Below, piece by piece: positions 37,958 through 50,371 of a stretch of DNA of 64,000 nucleotides (its first letter is position 1; each line of letters opens with the position of its first letter). The notes under the pieces are model-generated. The model saw only the letters and a program-made list of their open reading frames with translations. It was not told where the DNA came from and did not search any database. The position numbers and the translations under genes were made by a program. Origin of the DNA: Diadophis punctatus similis (Eukaryota > Chordata > Lepidosauria > Squamata > Dipsadidae); the NCBI GenBank assembly GCA_023053685.1, contig JALIGW010000063.1, positions 2,717,614-2,781,613 of the forward strand, in the 5' to 3' direction.

Positions 37958-38402
37958 CCCGATTGGAAAGGGTCAAGATAATCCGTTCATACAACAGCCA
38001 TTGGAGCTTAAGCGCCACAACTTTCTCAACAACCTTACCCACAAAGGGCACGTTGGAGACTGGATGAAAGTTCTTCAAATCTGCTGGATCCAGGGAAGGC
38101 TTCTTGAGGAGGGGCCTGACCACTGCAACCTTCAATGGCTGCGGGACTGACCCCTCTCTCAGAGAAGCGTTGGTCAACCTGGAGCCAGCCTCGTGTCACC
38201 TCCCTGCTGGAAGAAACCAGCTAAGAGGGACATGGGTCCAGTAAACAAGTGGAGGAGCTCATCGCTCCAATAGCCTTCTCCACTTCCTCAGGAGTCGCGG
38301 GCTCAAATTCATCCCATATAATAGGACTAATATCTGCCCAGTCATCTTGGCTTGAATTGCCCAATCAGAGTCCAGACCCATCCGAGTCAGTCAGTCAGTC
38401 AG
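37958..38402 (-). mobile_element. L2/CR1-type LINE fragment
   Basis: Reverse strand reads [20 protein letters not shown] and [11 protein letters not shown], the RT start of the element at 25889-29099, more diverged. Both ends are truncated; it finishes in a short (GTCA)n run at 38388-38403. Confidence 0.8.
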
Positions 38403-38639
38403 TCCTACATGATAATAAAATCTAATTTCTTATCTCGTCCTTCCCTAGTTTCATGACAATTTCAATTATTAATTAATTTATTTTACACTTTGATGATTAT
38501 CTTAAGTTAGTCTTACATTCTTTGTATGTTTATTTCTTTTGATTTTAAATAACCTTAATTGTCAAAACAAGCATGCAATCTCAATAATAACTGCAATAAA
38601 TAATTAAGTGTTATATGAGCCTAAGAAACTATTTCATGA

Positions 38640-39544
38640 TCACATACCGACTTTTATCATTAAATGTCCCTTAGTATTTAGATCTGGTCTCAGGATGATA
38701 ATGTAGCACTTGGGGAAGAAGATGCAGCCCAGCAGCCCAGCACCAGAGGCCAAGATGGAGAAGACCTGCACAGCCACCATGTATTTCCCTTTGGTGCTCA
38801 AGTAGGTGGGCAGGAAGGAGATCCAGACACTGCAGAAGACCAGCATGCTGAAGGTGATCAGTTTGGCTTCATTGAATGCCCCAGGCAGGTTCCTGGCCAG
38901 GAAAGCCACTGTGAAGCAAATGGTAGCAAGGAAACCCATGTAGCTGAGAACAACATAAAACATGGTCACAGAGCCTTCATTGCATTGCAGGATGATCTCT
39001 CCAGGCTGGGAATGCAAGTCAGAGTCAGGAAATGGAGGAGAAACTCCCAGCCAGATTGCACAAATTACAATTTTTCCAGCAGAACCAGAAAGGATGATGG
39101 AGTTGGCCAAGCTCTTCCCCAACCATCTCCTCACCCTGTTCCCAGGTTTAGTGGCCAGGAAGGCCAGCACAACCATGATTGTTTTGGCTAACACACAAGA
39201 CACAGCTACTGAGAAGATGATGCTGAACATTGTTTGTCGGAGAAGGCAGGTGGCTTTCCTTGGTTGGCCAATGAAGAAAAAGGAGGACAAGAAGCAAAGC
39301 AAGAGGGAAACCAGGAGGATGTAGGACAGGTCACGGTTGTTAGCTTTGACAATGGGAGTTTCTAGGTATTTAAGGAATATCACTAAAACAAAGCCTGTTG
39401 TTAGAAACAAGAGTACAGCAAAGGAGACCAGGATGATGCCCAGATGTTCTTCATAGGACAGGAAATGTATTCTTTTGGGGATACATTGGATTCTGTCATC
39501 AGTTGGATATTTATCATCTGGGCACTTGGTGCATTTTTCAGTAT
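38640..39544 (-). CDS. V2R: V2R gene C exon 6 (seven-transmembrane domain)
   Basis: 905 bp with the same acceptor and stop position as B and D. Distinct residues include [21 protein letters not shown] and a C-terminal Met. All V2R hallmarks ([28 protein letters not shown]) are intact. Confidence 0.95.
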
Positions 39545-40376
39545 CTGAGAAAACAGTAAGTAATATTATTTTTATAGTCTTTCCTTTCATATTTGAAGAA
39601 AGACTTTCTTTGGATGACAGCTGATACTAAGAGACAAGAAAGCTATAGTAATTGGTAAACTAAAATATAGATATAGACATAAAAACACTGGAACACTGAC
39701 CCTTCTGCCTTTGTGTATGTTTGTGTTTAAAGCGGAGGTGAAATCCAGCAGATTCTGACAGATTCTGGAGAACCGGTAGCAGAAATTTTGAGTAGTTTTG
39801 GGGTGGTATTTGAGTAGGAAAATATCACCTTTGGCTGGCCCCAGAGTGGGGTGGGAATGGAGATTTTGCAATATCCTTCCCCTGCCATGCCACACTCACA
39901 GAAACGGTAGTAAAAAAAAATTGGATTTCACCACTGGTTTAAAGTGTGGCTGTATATTGTGTTGATTGAAAATCCCCCTGAGCTCTTCATATATTCCTGC
40001 AACATATGGACTTACAATGTTGCTTTGCTTGCTGTTCTCTTCTTTGTCTGTTATGGAGGAGCTCCTGTTGGGTCTTTTTTGGGTTTGATGAAGACCCAGT
40101 TGGGATAGCCACACATTCTGAGGGCTCCCTTGATGTGTTTTAGTTCTTTTTCTTTTCCCTCTTCGCTGGTAGGCAAAACTTCAGCCTGGTGAACAACTCC
40201 CATTCTGTGCTCCAGTGGGTGGTGAGAATCAAAATGTAAATATATATCACTGTATGTGGGTTTTCTGTAAACTTCAATATTAAGTCTTTTGTTTTCTCTT
40301 GTTCCTTGAACCCAAAAACTCTGGTCCTCCCAAGTAGATCATTCTGTTGTGTGGCTCTATGAGCTTAATAAAATAT

Positions 40377-40412
<36 letters not shown>

Positions 40413-43400
40413 TGACTGACTGACTGACTGACTGACTGACTGACTGACTGGTATATCTTTTGGCCTGTAAGATAAAATTGGTTTGGATGAGCAAAATCCA
40501 TTGATCTGAAACCAATCCTCAAGTTTTGAAGAATTTAAAAGGTAAACATGGAAGGAAACATCCAAGCTGACAAATAGAGAAGTTCCTTTAACAGAATTAA
40601 TCTTGCCCAATCCACTACGTTCTTCCATCTCTTCCTGCCTTATTCTTCAAGAACTTATTCCTTCCATTGCAGAATAAAATGGACATGTTGAAAATAGCAA
40701 TGAAGAATAATATAGTCAAATTCACACATGTCTTTTAACATGCACTTTGATAAAGTGTTCTTGTTGAATCCAAAGCCCTTTCCTCTGGTGTCACTCACCT
40801 TCCTGTTTGGAGATGGTCCCCTCCGGACAAGGAATGCAATCATAGCAGCAGATTGGTTCTTCTTTCCGAGCCCGTTTTACAAATCCAGGCTGACAATTAT
40901 CCACACATTTGGACTGAGGCAGAGACTAAGCAGAAAAACAAAATTCATTCCAAAAAATCTGCCAATTTGTAAGGCAGAAAAGGTTTCTTCTGGACTACAT
41001 AAAGTATTTCAAAGCCACTCCCATTTGAAAATAATACAAATCCTTGTTCCACTTAAGATATAAAGGAAAAAAATTCCTCACAAACTAAGACTGTCAACCT
41101 CAAATGTGTGTATTATTTAGTTATGTCTGTATATTTATATTTTCAATTCATACAGATGCCATGCTGGTGAAATAAGACTAAAGATTACTGCCTAGTTTCT
41201 AGAATTATAGTGAGGATGAGTGGAGGTGAAATCATGAAAAGATGTCACTTAAAAAGGGTAAGCCAGGCATCTGTTGCTGTAGCACATGGGACATGAATTT
41301 GAGCCCTGTGTGGGAAAGGGATATTTCTAAGGCCCAGTTAGGTATTCAAGACAAGGTCCTTTCTATTGAAGAATTACAGTTTTCTTGTTAGTCGCTACTT
41401 CTGTCCAACTCTTTGAGCCCCCAAGAACCATAGCATTCCAGAACCCCCTGTCCCCCACTACCTCCCAAAATTAGGACTACAATTAGATGACATGGAAAGG
41501 CATACCCACATTTATTTATTACTTAAATTTGGAGAATTCTTTGTTTCAATGGAAGACTTAAGGCAGCTGACAATCAAGATAAGCAATTGCATTCAAGGGG
41601 TTTGTAGATGGTTTAGAAGCTAGAGACCAAATTTAAGAAGCATTTCATTACAAACTGACCCTCATTATTTCACCTGTTAAAAAGGACTCTTGGGGCAACT
41701 TTCAGTCCTTCATTTTTCTAGTTTAAGGCATTATCTCATATGGGACAAGTCATTGTGGTTCCATTTTAATTGAACAGCTTGGATCACCTTCCTAGCAGCA
41801 GGAGGCCTATCCCAGTGGAGTGAAACAGAGGCAGAAATAACTCTGGTCAGATATGGGCTCTTTAAAAATGTCTGAGCCTGCTCTTTCAGGGGACACTAAC
41901 ACCAACTATACAGACAGAAAAGTTTCCAATATTTTCAAGCACCTTGTTGAGCAACTTAAGCCGTAAAAGAGCATCTTGGTTGATAATAAGCTTTTGTCTT
42001 TCAAGTCTCCCCAGTTGCTCTTTGATGGGATCCTTCTTGGGGAAAAGCAGCCAACTTATGATATTCAGATCTGCTGCTACATTTCCACTTTGGCCCAAGT
42101 ATAGTTTCTCCCAGGAAAAATTGCAAAACTCATTCTTCTCCAGAAAGGGATGGAACTAGAATTGAAACATCCAGGAATTTTGAAAGCATCTTGAAACATC
42201 CTAAAAGGAGGAGCAATTTTAAAGCTGAGCCAGATGTTCAGTCCCCCCACTTTACTATTTGCCTAAATAGCAATAGTACTTAGACTTATATACCACTTCA
42301 CAGTGCTGTTACAGCCCTCTCTAAGTGATTTATAGAATCAACATATTGCCCCCAACAATCAGGGTCCCTATTTTACCACCCTGGGAAGGATGGAAGCTGA
42401 GTCAACCTTGAGCTGGTCAGTATTGAACTCCTGGCAGTGAGCAGTGAGTTAGCCAGCAATACTAACATTGTAACCACTGTGCCACCAAGGCTAAATGCAA
42501 AGACTGAGCAGCCATCAGTCTGAAAAGCTTTAATTGGATTTCTGCAGTGAAGAGGGGTTAGACGAAATGATCCCAGGTTTAGCTGAAATTTAGATTATAA
42601 AATTTTATCATGCTAATTACAAACCCATAAGTACAGGGATTTTTTAAAAACGTATACATTTTAAATAATTTTATAATAGCAGTGTTTAATATCAAGATAT
42701 AATTGTCAAGGTGCCTGGTCTTTGTAACATAATCCTGTGAACTAAATCTGGCATCAGCTTGCCAAACCTGTAGGCTTTTTGTAAAACAATGGTCCACTAC
42801 ATGGATTTGGATTTTTTTATTTTTTATTTGCTAAATAGGAACTGGTTTGATGGATCCTTGTCAGGACCCCATACCTGCCATGGCTCTAGCCTTGGAGCTC
42901 CCAATCTCTCTGTCTTCTCCACTTTTCTCTTCCTAGATATTGAGGAATATGCAACATTCAAGGCATGGGCCAGAGTCTTAACAACACTATAAAAACGGTG
43001 ATCATTTTTTATCTGAATTCTGTTCTTTTTCTCTTCCATGTCCAGTGGTGCTATCTGGATGCATCGTCTCCGGCCCTTGACAGAAAGGACATGCTTTGAA
43101 AAAGAACAGCGAAAAGATTGATCTTCAAATTTGGGATCCCTAAAAAGATTGGATTGAAAGGCTTCATCATTTGGCCATTTTCTCTCCTGAAAAGAAAAGG
43201 CCCAAAAACTATGGATATATTTGTAAAGTGGATGTCTTGTCATTGGCAGTTTCTCAACTGTTGTTGTGATCCAGACTTTCCCTTCAATGGGTCCTGGCAA
43301 ACCTTCAATTGTTAAATGGATGTGGCGAACTCTATCCACAAGGGAAACAACTTCTAAGAAGTGTACAAAGACATTGACTTTTCTCCACTTAGAGATGGCA

Positions 43401-45348
43401 TTTCTGAGAGGTTCGATAGCTGTAATCATTGAGAATTGTTGTGAGATAACGACACAAATTCCATTTCTGACAAGCATAGGACTGAAAGTTCTCATGAAAT
43501 TCTCTCCCTCCTCTGTGTCTGTTGAAAAGAGACCAATCAAAGTCCATCTGAAATGGAGGAGAAGTTGGACAATTCCTGAGTATTGGAACCCATTTTTGGG
43601 GAGCATCTGATGGAAAAAAGGAATTTGACTTTTATCGCTCAGAGCTTCTGAAACAATTCCATAACGGATCTGAAGAAGCAATGAAGAATAGGGTATTATA
43701 TTTAGATCAGATCAAGTCCAAAATATAAGCTTTTAACACATCCAGTGTGGTTCTCACAAACATATTAGAATAGTTTATTGTTATTAACCCTTAAGCCATA
43801 TCAAGATAAAGAATGCAAAATGCAGAATATTAATAAGATTGAATATAATCATTTGTCTAATCTGGGATCTAAGATATTGTCCTTTCTCTTTTCTAATACA
43901 ATTGACATTCAGATGAATGCAAATCAGTTCATTTTAGAGATTTGCTTAAATGTTCCATATTTAACATTGGGTCCAGCTGCTAAAGTCTTGCGCGAGTGAA
44001 TGTTTAGCCCCCTCCCCAGTGTGGATCCCAATCCCTAGCCATGACAATGGCCATGGTGAAAATCAGCTCATGAATTTCTTGAAAAAGATATGATTGAATC
44101 TATTAACCACCCACCAACAACCTGCTCACTTTACCAGATAGAGAAACACAGAAACAAACCTGTGGGACTTTATAGGTGCCTACTAATGTTGACATCTGAA
44201 TGGAGATGTCATCAACAGATCCATCAAGAACAGCCATCAGGTTGTCCTTCTTGCCACAGCCGTAGTTGGGAACATTGGCTTCTCCAGTTGAGAGCATGTC
44301 CAGCAAGGCATCTGATGTCCCAAGGGTGTTCAAATAATTGTCATGGATGTTGTAGCCAAGTGTGAGATTGTACAAAAGCTGAGAATTCTTGTTGACCTTT
44401 TGAATGGCAAAAATGAAGCATAGGATTCTTGCTGGATAATTAAATGAACTACTGTAAAATAAGGTTCATGATAACATCATCTCTAACAACAACAATATAC
44501 AGTATTTTCATTTATTCCTCTTTCTCACCACAAGCCCATTCAGTCTTTAACTAAAGGAGTTCAAAACAAGAAGTAAGTTATAGTCACCCATCACCATTTA
44601 ATTTTTATGAGTGTTGGGAAGGTGGATGAAGATTTAACAATCACAAATATATCATTATTTGTATCATGCTCATTTTTAATTTGTGCAATGACCAAGATTC
44701 AAAATCATTCAATCATTAAAATAGAATCATCAGCAAAGAGGACTTGTCAGAAGTGATCCAGAAAAGCAATTCTAAAAAAAGTCATTCTCTATTCCTACTA
44801 GGGTCAGGCATTGAATATCAATGAATGGTTATAAAAGGAAGGAAATGGGTTGAGCAGAGGCAACTACAAACTTTTCAATGAGCTAGTTGTGATTAACTCC
44901 AGATTGTACAAGAGGGGAAAATAATTTGGACTTCGGGGGGGAGGGGGGTTGGTTGGCCCTGTGTTTGGATTTGGGTCTCTTAAAATAAGACGTAAGAGAG
45001 AAGCTATGGAAATACAAATGATTCAAGAAATTAAACAGGTCCTGCAATATAGGAGTAAGTGAAAGAAAAGAAGAATAGTGTTAGGACTGCAAATGGAGAG
45101 AATGCTACTCCATCCCACTGAATTACTTACGAGGGAGATTGAGTATAAGGAGCTGTGTTGAAAGACAGCGTTATATGGGATATTATTGTGGCAGTGGAGA
45201 CTATACTAATGAGGTGGTCTCCTGGCCTGTAATAGCTCCGTAGCTTTCTTCCCTCATTTTCCTCCAAACTCAGCAGGCACTTCATTCTCAGCTTCCCAGA
45301 GACTAGCTGGGACATAAGCAGAAGCAGCAGCAGAAGGACGAGGTCCAT
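38640..45348 (-). CDS. V2R: Vomeronasal type-2 receptor gene C, complete, six exons
   Basis: Same receptor type as gene B. Exons on the minus strand: 45131-45348, 44160-44451, 42875-43669, 41943-42155, 40799-40925 and 38640-39544. The total is 2550 bp, 849 residues, phases 2,0,0,0,1. All frames are open and all introns GT-AG. It is the most compact copy (6.7 kb): it lacks the intron-4 L1 of B and D, the intron-5 L1 of B and the MITEs of A and D. Intron 5 carries a 204-bp hAT-type MITE. Intron 1 and exon 2 markers match gene A. The C terminus is KVGM. Probably functional. Confidence 0.9.
39733..39936. mobile_element. hAT-type MITE, 204 bp, with 8-bp target duplication
   Basis: Ends CGGAGGTGAAATCC and GGATTTCACCACTG form terminal inverted repeats (CAGTGGTGAAATCC type), flanked by GTTTAAAG on both sides (39725-39732 and 39937-39944). 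No ORF. It lies in intron 5 of gene C only. The 8-bp duplication and CAGNGG ends are typical of hAT. Confidence 0.88.
40375..40450. repeat. (CTGA)n microsatellite, gene C intron 5
   Basis: About 19 perfect tetranucleotides. Equivalent to 53887-53948 in gene D and to the GGCT-rich tract at 22228-22262 in gene B. Confidence 0.95.
40799..40925 (-). CDS. V2R: V2R gene C exon 5 (cysteine-rich linker)
   Basis: 127 bp, same boundaries as gene B. Encodes [19 protein letters not shown] and [11 protein letters not shown]. All six cysteines are kept. Confidence 0.94.
41943..42155 (-). CDS. V2R: V2R gene C exon 4
   Basis: 213 bp, phase 0 both ends. Reads [19 protein letters not shown] and [14 protein letters not shown]. 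Donor AAG|GTGCTT, weak beyond GT. Confidence 0.88.
42269..42492 (-). mobile_element. tRNA-derived SINE in intron 3 of gene C
   Basis: Complete relative of the SINE at 34985-35233, reverse orientation: head ccttggtggcacagtggtt at 42492, body ggttgactcagc and gggggcaatatgtt, end at aatagcaatagtactt. The equivalents in B and D are truncated or chimeric. Confidence 0.8.
42875..43669 (-). CDS. V2R: V2R gene C exon 3 (ligand-binding domain core)
   Basis: 795 bp, 265 residues, acceptor CTTCAG|ATCCGT, donor TGGCAG|GTATGG. Differs from gene D at about 33 residues by eye. Open. Confidence 0.94.
44160..44451 (-). CDS. V2R: V2R gene C exon 2
   Basis: 292 bp, acceptor TTTTACAG|TAGTTC, donor CAG|GTTTGT. 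Start reads SSFNYPARI, the A/C type; [13 protein letters not shown] and TYKVPQ are conserved. Confidence 0.93.
45131..45348 (-). CDS. V2R: V2R gene C exon 1 (signal peptide)
   Basis: 218 bp, signal peptide [29 protein letters not shown], donor CTC|GTAAGT. Open. Confidence 0.92.
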
Positions 45349-46325
45349 AATTCATGGGGCTGACACAATCCTTTTCCTGTTTCTAAAGAAGAACAAAGGA
45401 GTTTGAAAAATTCAAAGCACTGTCACAAGATGGAAATGACAGTGACTTTCTTGACAGAGAGAGAGATAAACAGAACTTCACCTGGAAAGGAGAGAAAGGA
45501 AAGGTACATTCAAGAAGCACAGTCCTTGAATGTCCCAAAATTTGTGACACACGGAGTGTGACCTGAGACATTTATCCTTTTTCTGATGCAAGATCCCTTT
45601 CAAGTTGCTTCAGTCTGATGTTTACATCAAAGGCAATCACTGAAGAAATATCAGGAGAGATCTCACAGACCAGGATTTTAATAATTACTGTAAGAAGCAA
45701 CATCTACTCTGGGGATCCTCAACTACTTCTGGGCCTCCATGTGCAGAGGGGAAGCTCGAGAAAAGCATAGTGAAAAATCAAAGTTATATCCCTAGAGGGC
45801 ATTGGTCTGAAGTGGTTGTGGTCCTTCCTTTCTGGACATCTCTAGAAAGTGATGCTGAAGGTTGTTTGACACTCAGGAAATTGTGTGTTGTCCTTCAATG
45901 TGCTCTCTTGTCTCCAGAGACTCCTGGGGAAGGTCACCCAGAACTATAGAGTTTGGTGCCATCTTAGGTTGATGACGATTAATTCTAGTGCTGCCTATCT
46001 TCTAATGCTAAGGAAGAAATCTATAACCTTGAACCCTGCCTAATGTGGAGAATAGGATCTGTTTGTAATTTACTTTTCTATTAGATCTCTATATATTAAT
46101 CACAAATTTGAAGTGATTTTCAAATTGCTCATGCGAAAGTGAAATTTTATTTGCCCTAGAAATATCAACTTTGAGATGATATTTGAGACAAAGGGTCTGG
46201 AAATTGATAATTGGCCAACTGGATCATTGGGTAAATATGGAATAAGTTATGGGGATAGCCTTTTTTTCTTTATACTTGCCCTTCAGTATTCATGTAACAC
46301 ACCTAGAACCTTTATACTTTGAAGT
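45349..46325 (-). promoter_or_regulatory. Conserved upstream block of gene C
   Basis: Homologous to the upstream blocks of A, B and D, with the cacaagatggaaatgac landmark about 75 bp before the ATG and no insertion. The hAT-like remnant present in A, B and D is absent here. Confidence 0.5.
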
Positions 46326-46937
46326 GTCTTTGTTTATTAAATAAACAACGGGCTATATGATGTCTCCTTTGGAACCTCCCCAAATTCTTCTTCAGATGTC
46401 AGCTGAAGGGAGGATGAGCTCATTCCTTGCATGTCAGGAACTGGGTTAATTAATGGCTCTGACCAGCTGACCAAAAGAGTTTTAGAGGAGGCTTCAGCTG
46501 GGGAAAGCTTGCAGATGGCCAGCAAAGAGGAGGAGGAGCTGCCTTCTGCCAGATTACTTGGGAGAAGACCCTGCCCGTCTTAATGGGCTGCACCAGAAAG
46601 CTATTTATCACAGCAGACAGAGAGAGACATTGCTGGAAACAATGGTTTTCTAGCTGTTTGTTCTTCATGCTTCCTGCTTGACTGTGTTTGGAATTGTGCC
46701 TTGGAGACTCTGAAAGTCTCTTGCCAAGTGTGCTCTTGCTTGTATATTTCAGTTTTGCCTGGTGGATTTAAGTTTGTTTGGTGGACTTACTTGTTTGAGC
46801 AACTTTCCATTACTTTATGAACTATTGGCCATTGCCTTGTGGACTAACCTTTGCCTGCTTGTGGCTGAATTTATTTGGGACTGTTCTGAGGTTGCGTGAA
46901 GGGAATTGCTGGAGAAAATTAATAAACTCATTAAACT

Positions 46938-47008
<71 letters not shown>

Positions 47009-47284
47009 TTGAGGCAGCACAGGCTCTGAGGTCTGCACCTAAGATGCAGCATGGTGGATAATGAGACCTGATTTCTTGCCACATCAATCCAGAACATCAT
47101 TTGGGGCAACTTGGGGGCCCTTTTCCTTGTTGTGTGGATGCTCTTGGTTGGATGGGACTCCTTTGACATTCCCATCTCTGAGAATGGTTCTGACTTTCCA
47201 TTCAAAAGACCTCCAGGTGCTTTGAAGGTGCAGATGGGAGTCCCCGTGTTCCTGGTGTATCAGTAGTTAGATATACATACACAC
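46326..47284. other. Intergenic spacer C-D, proximal part, with (GT)n
   Basis: Copy of the 34700-35680 block without the SINE. (GT)n at 46940-47007. LTR-like features such as aataaactcattaaac precede the GT run. No gene seen. Confidence 0.5.
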
Positions 47285-47872
47285 AACCGTGGGACTTTGT
47301 AGGTGCCTCCTAATGTTGACATCTGGATGGAGATGTCTTCAAGAGCTCCATCAAGGAGAGCCTTCCTTCCACATATGTAGTTGGAAACATTGGCTTCTCC
47401 AGTAGAGAACATGTTTTACTTTTTTATTTTACTTTATTCATTTATTTTTGTCAAGTACGTGTTGGTAATATACATAGATATAACATTGTTTATATACATA
47501 AGATAGGTACTGATAACAGGGAACATTAGGACAGGGACGGTAGGCACACTGGCGCACTTATGCACGCCCCTTACAGGAATCGGGTGAGGTCAACTGTGTT
47601 CAACATGTTCAGCAAGGTATCAGAAATGCCAAGTGTGTTCAAATTGTTGTCATGCATGTTGTAGCCAAATGTGAGATTGTGCAAGAGCTGTGGGCTCTTG
47701 TTGGTCTTGAGTGGAAAAAATGAAGCAAACTATTTATGGCACTGGTTGTTAATTTATTTGCATCCCACCACTGAATATTTCTGTTGCACTGATGATCAAA
47801 CTAATGATATAGTCTCCTGCCCTGTAATAGCTCCATAGACTTTTTTTTCCCCATCCTGGTGCTCCAAACTTC
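47285..47872 (-). pseudogene. Degraded V2R 5' fragment (ghost 2)
   Basis: 47285-47415 matches the 3' half of exon 2 (gtgggactttgtaggtgcc, attggcttctccag) and 47602-47720 its 5' half (tgttgtagccaaatgtgag). A 186-bp insertion lies between them. 47795-47872 matches part of exon 1 (ctgtaatagctccatag). Frames are broken by indels. It is the counterpart of the ghost at 16701-17260 but retains more of exon 2. Confidence 0.82.
47416..47601. mobile_element. Unidentified 186-bp insertion with 8-bp target duplication
   Basis: Sits inside the ghost exon 2, flanked by AACATGTT on both sides (47408-47415 and 47602-47609). Starts with a T-rich end and contains gggacggtaggcacac and gcacttatgcacgcccc. No ORF or terminal repeat found; a SINE-like or hAT-derived element are both possible. 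Confidence 0.65.
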
Positions 47873-47879
47873 GTGTTGA

Positions 47880-48048
47880 GTGTTGAGTGCTGACATTTGA
47901 ACTTTCCTGGATTCCTTGCATTATTTCAGGATTACCTGCCTTGCTCCCTTCATTCCTGGACTTCCTGACTTGCTCTGCTGGATTGCTTGCTTTGCAGTCA
48001 TGGTGCTCACAACGTTGGGCTGGACTATTTGCAGCCAGAGGCTGCTTG

Positions 48049-48106
<58 letters not shown>

Positions 48107-48320
48107 ACGCGCGTGTGCACGATCACATTGCTCTGGGACTTGCCAGAAAGGTGGGAGGGTTTGTGAAAATTTGGAGCAATAAAAGGGCAGTTTGAACTGC
48201 CAGCTGCCTCTGTGATCTCCATGCCATGCCACAGGTCATCATATATATGTGTACATGTACATGTGCATTTGTATGTGTATGTGTACCTGTACATGTACAT
48301 GTACATGTACGTGTAAGTGT
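47880..48320 (+). repeat. LTR-like repeat block with (GT)n, copy 3
   Basis: Third copy of the 17263-17580 block; (GT)n at 48051-48105 followed by cacgcgcgtgtgcacg, then a gtacat tract at 48240-48320. Near its end lies the uninterrupted version of the repeat that an L2/CR1-type LINE splits at 17702. Confidence 0.45.
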
Positions 48321-48559
48321 ATCAGTAGTAGGTTCTAAAACCCATTGCTACCAGTTTGCGCTCGCTTGATGCTTCTGCACATATGCAGAAGCGTCCCGGG
48401 CCGGTGGGTGGAGCCTCCCGCCGACCCAGCTACTGGTTCGCAGAACCAGGCCAAATCCGAAGCAACACACTGCTGATGTGGAGATATTGTATATATGTTA
48501 TATTCCTTTTTTCTCCCAACCATTCTTAAATCAAATAAATAAATAATTCTGACTCCTGT

Positions 48560-49575
48560 TTTCTTCCATTATCTTTTGTTCTTTTTGAAATTCTTATTCT
48601 CTAAATCCACTTGTACTTTCCTTGAAATAACTGCAAAAAATCTGTATGTATTTCAGTCCGTAGGGGTCGTCCGCTCAATTTTTAAATGGTCATCCAAGCG
48701 CATTTCTAACTCCAATAAATCCATTTCACTTGTTTCCTAAAGGATTTGTCTGCCTTCACTAGTAGTTTCTGGTTTAATAAAAGTTTTTAAAAGTTCAAGC
48801 ACTTTACCGGCCCATAGATCACATGATTCCTTTAAACTGGTCATCTTTTGTTCTGGTAAACAACTTTCAAGGTTTTGTTTTTCAATTAAAAAACAAGAGA
48901 GATTTTTCCCACACCAGAGATTCTTTGTAATTAACTTCATAGTCTTTAAATCAGTTTCACAAAGCATTTATAAAGTTTTCCAAAAACGACTCTAAAATCA
49001 CCTCTTTGCTGTATATTACAAAAGATTACAAAAAATAAAGATTTCACAGAGTTGGAAAGATGTGATGTTCTTTCTTTTTAAATGGATGGAAGAGGATCCC
49101 ACTGACTGACTGGTAAACTTGTTTCAATTTTTAAATGGTCATCCAAGTGCATTTCTAATGCCAGTAAATCCATTTCACTTGTCTCCTAAAGGATTTGTCT
49201 GCCTTCACTAGTAATTTCTGGTTTAAGAAAAGTGTTAAAAAGTTCAAGCACTTTACCATAGATCACATGATTCCTTCAAAGTGGTCATCTTTTGTTCTGG
49301 TAATCAACTTTCAAGATTTTGTTTTTCAATTGATTAAAAAAACAAGACAGATTTTTCCCTCACCAGAGATTCTTTGTAATTAACTTCATAGCCTTTAAAT
49401 CAGTTTCACAAAGCATTTATAAAGTTTTCCAAAAATGACTCTAAAATCACCTCTTTGCTGTATATTACAAAAGATTACAAAAAATAAAGATTTACAAAGT
49501 TGGAAACAAAGATGTGATATTTCTTTCTTTTTAAATGGACTAGAGAGGATCCCACCCACTGACTGGTAAACGTTT
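48560..49575 (-). other. Unidentified coding-like remnant, copies 3 and 4 in tandem
   Basis: Two head-to-tail copies of about 450 bp (about 48676-49125 and 49126-49575) of the sequence at 18375-18935. The first has a 76-codon open frame on the minus strand (48737-48967) with CDLWAGKVLELLKTF and fragments such as NLWCGKNLSCFLIEKQ. No family recognised. Confidence 0.45.
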
Positions 49576-49595
49576 CAAACATTTGCTTGTTTCTT

Positions 49596-49746
49596 CATTC
49601 ATTCATTCATTCATTCATTCAACTTATTTGCCACCCATCTTTTTTTGAAACAACTCTGGGCGGCTTACAACATTAAAAGCATTAAAATCAGAAAAGAATA
49701 ATATTTCTAAAACAATGAAAATTGAAATTGCAATCAAAATAGAATT
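49596..49746 (-). repeat. LINE 3'-end-like repeat with (TGAA)n tail, copy 2
   Basis: Counterpart of 18993-19160, with a shorter (ATTC)n run. Confidence 0.5.
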
Positions 49747-49831
49747 ATAGTTAAACGATGGGGAGGGAAGTAGCTGGATGTGTGGATGGGGAGGAGGGAT
49801 TGCCTCTTAGTTCATCAACCATCTCCATTGT

Positions 49832-50371
49832 AAAAAAAATAAAGCAATGGATGCAAGAAATATTGACAACAGAATTAGATTTAAAACCAGAACTCTTCCT
49901 GCTGGGATTAACAATTGATAAATACAAAGAAACACACTATACCTAATGATACATATCTTGACCGCAGCGAGGATAGCTTTTGCCCAAAAATGGAAAAATG
50001 AAGACATCCCCACAGAGGAAGAAATTCTAGATAAGATACTAACATGTGCTGAGATGGATAGATTAACGCTAGAATTGAAGGATAAATCAGAGACAGAGTA
50101 TTATGAAACCTGGAACAAACTATATGAATGGTGGGAACAAAGGAAAGCCAAGATTAAGTGTTAGCGGTAAGGTTGGAAAGATTTAGAAATTTTATTAAAA
50201 ATTAGATTCTATATGATAAGAAAGAAAACGGAAAAAGGAATGACCAAATGTAAACATGAAAACTGGATAATCCGTCAAATACCTACATTTATGTATTTTG
50301 ATCTTTGTTTGTTTTGTTGTTTGTATGTTTTGTTTTTAACTGTATTATAAATAAAAAAACTTTTAAAAAAC
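49832..50371 (+). mobile_element. 5'-truncated L1, last part of ORF2 and 3'UTR
   Basis: Encodes the ORF2 C terminus (QWMQEILTTELDLKPELFLL, then AAEMDRLT-like after a stop) and ends aataaaaaaacttttaaaaaa. Target duplication ccatctccattgt at 49819-49831 and 50372-50384. Confidence 0.9.
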
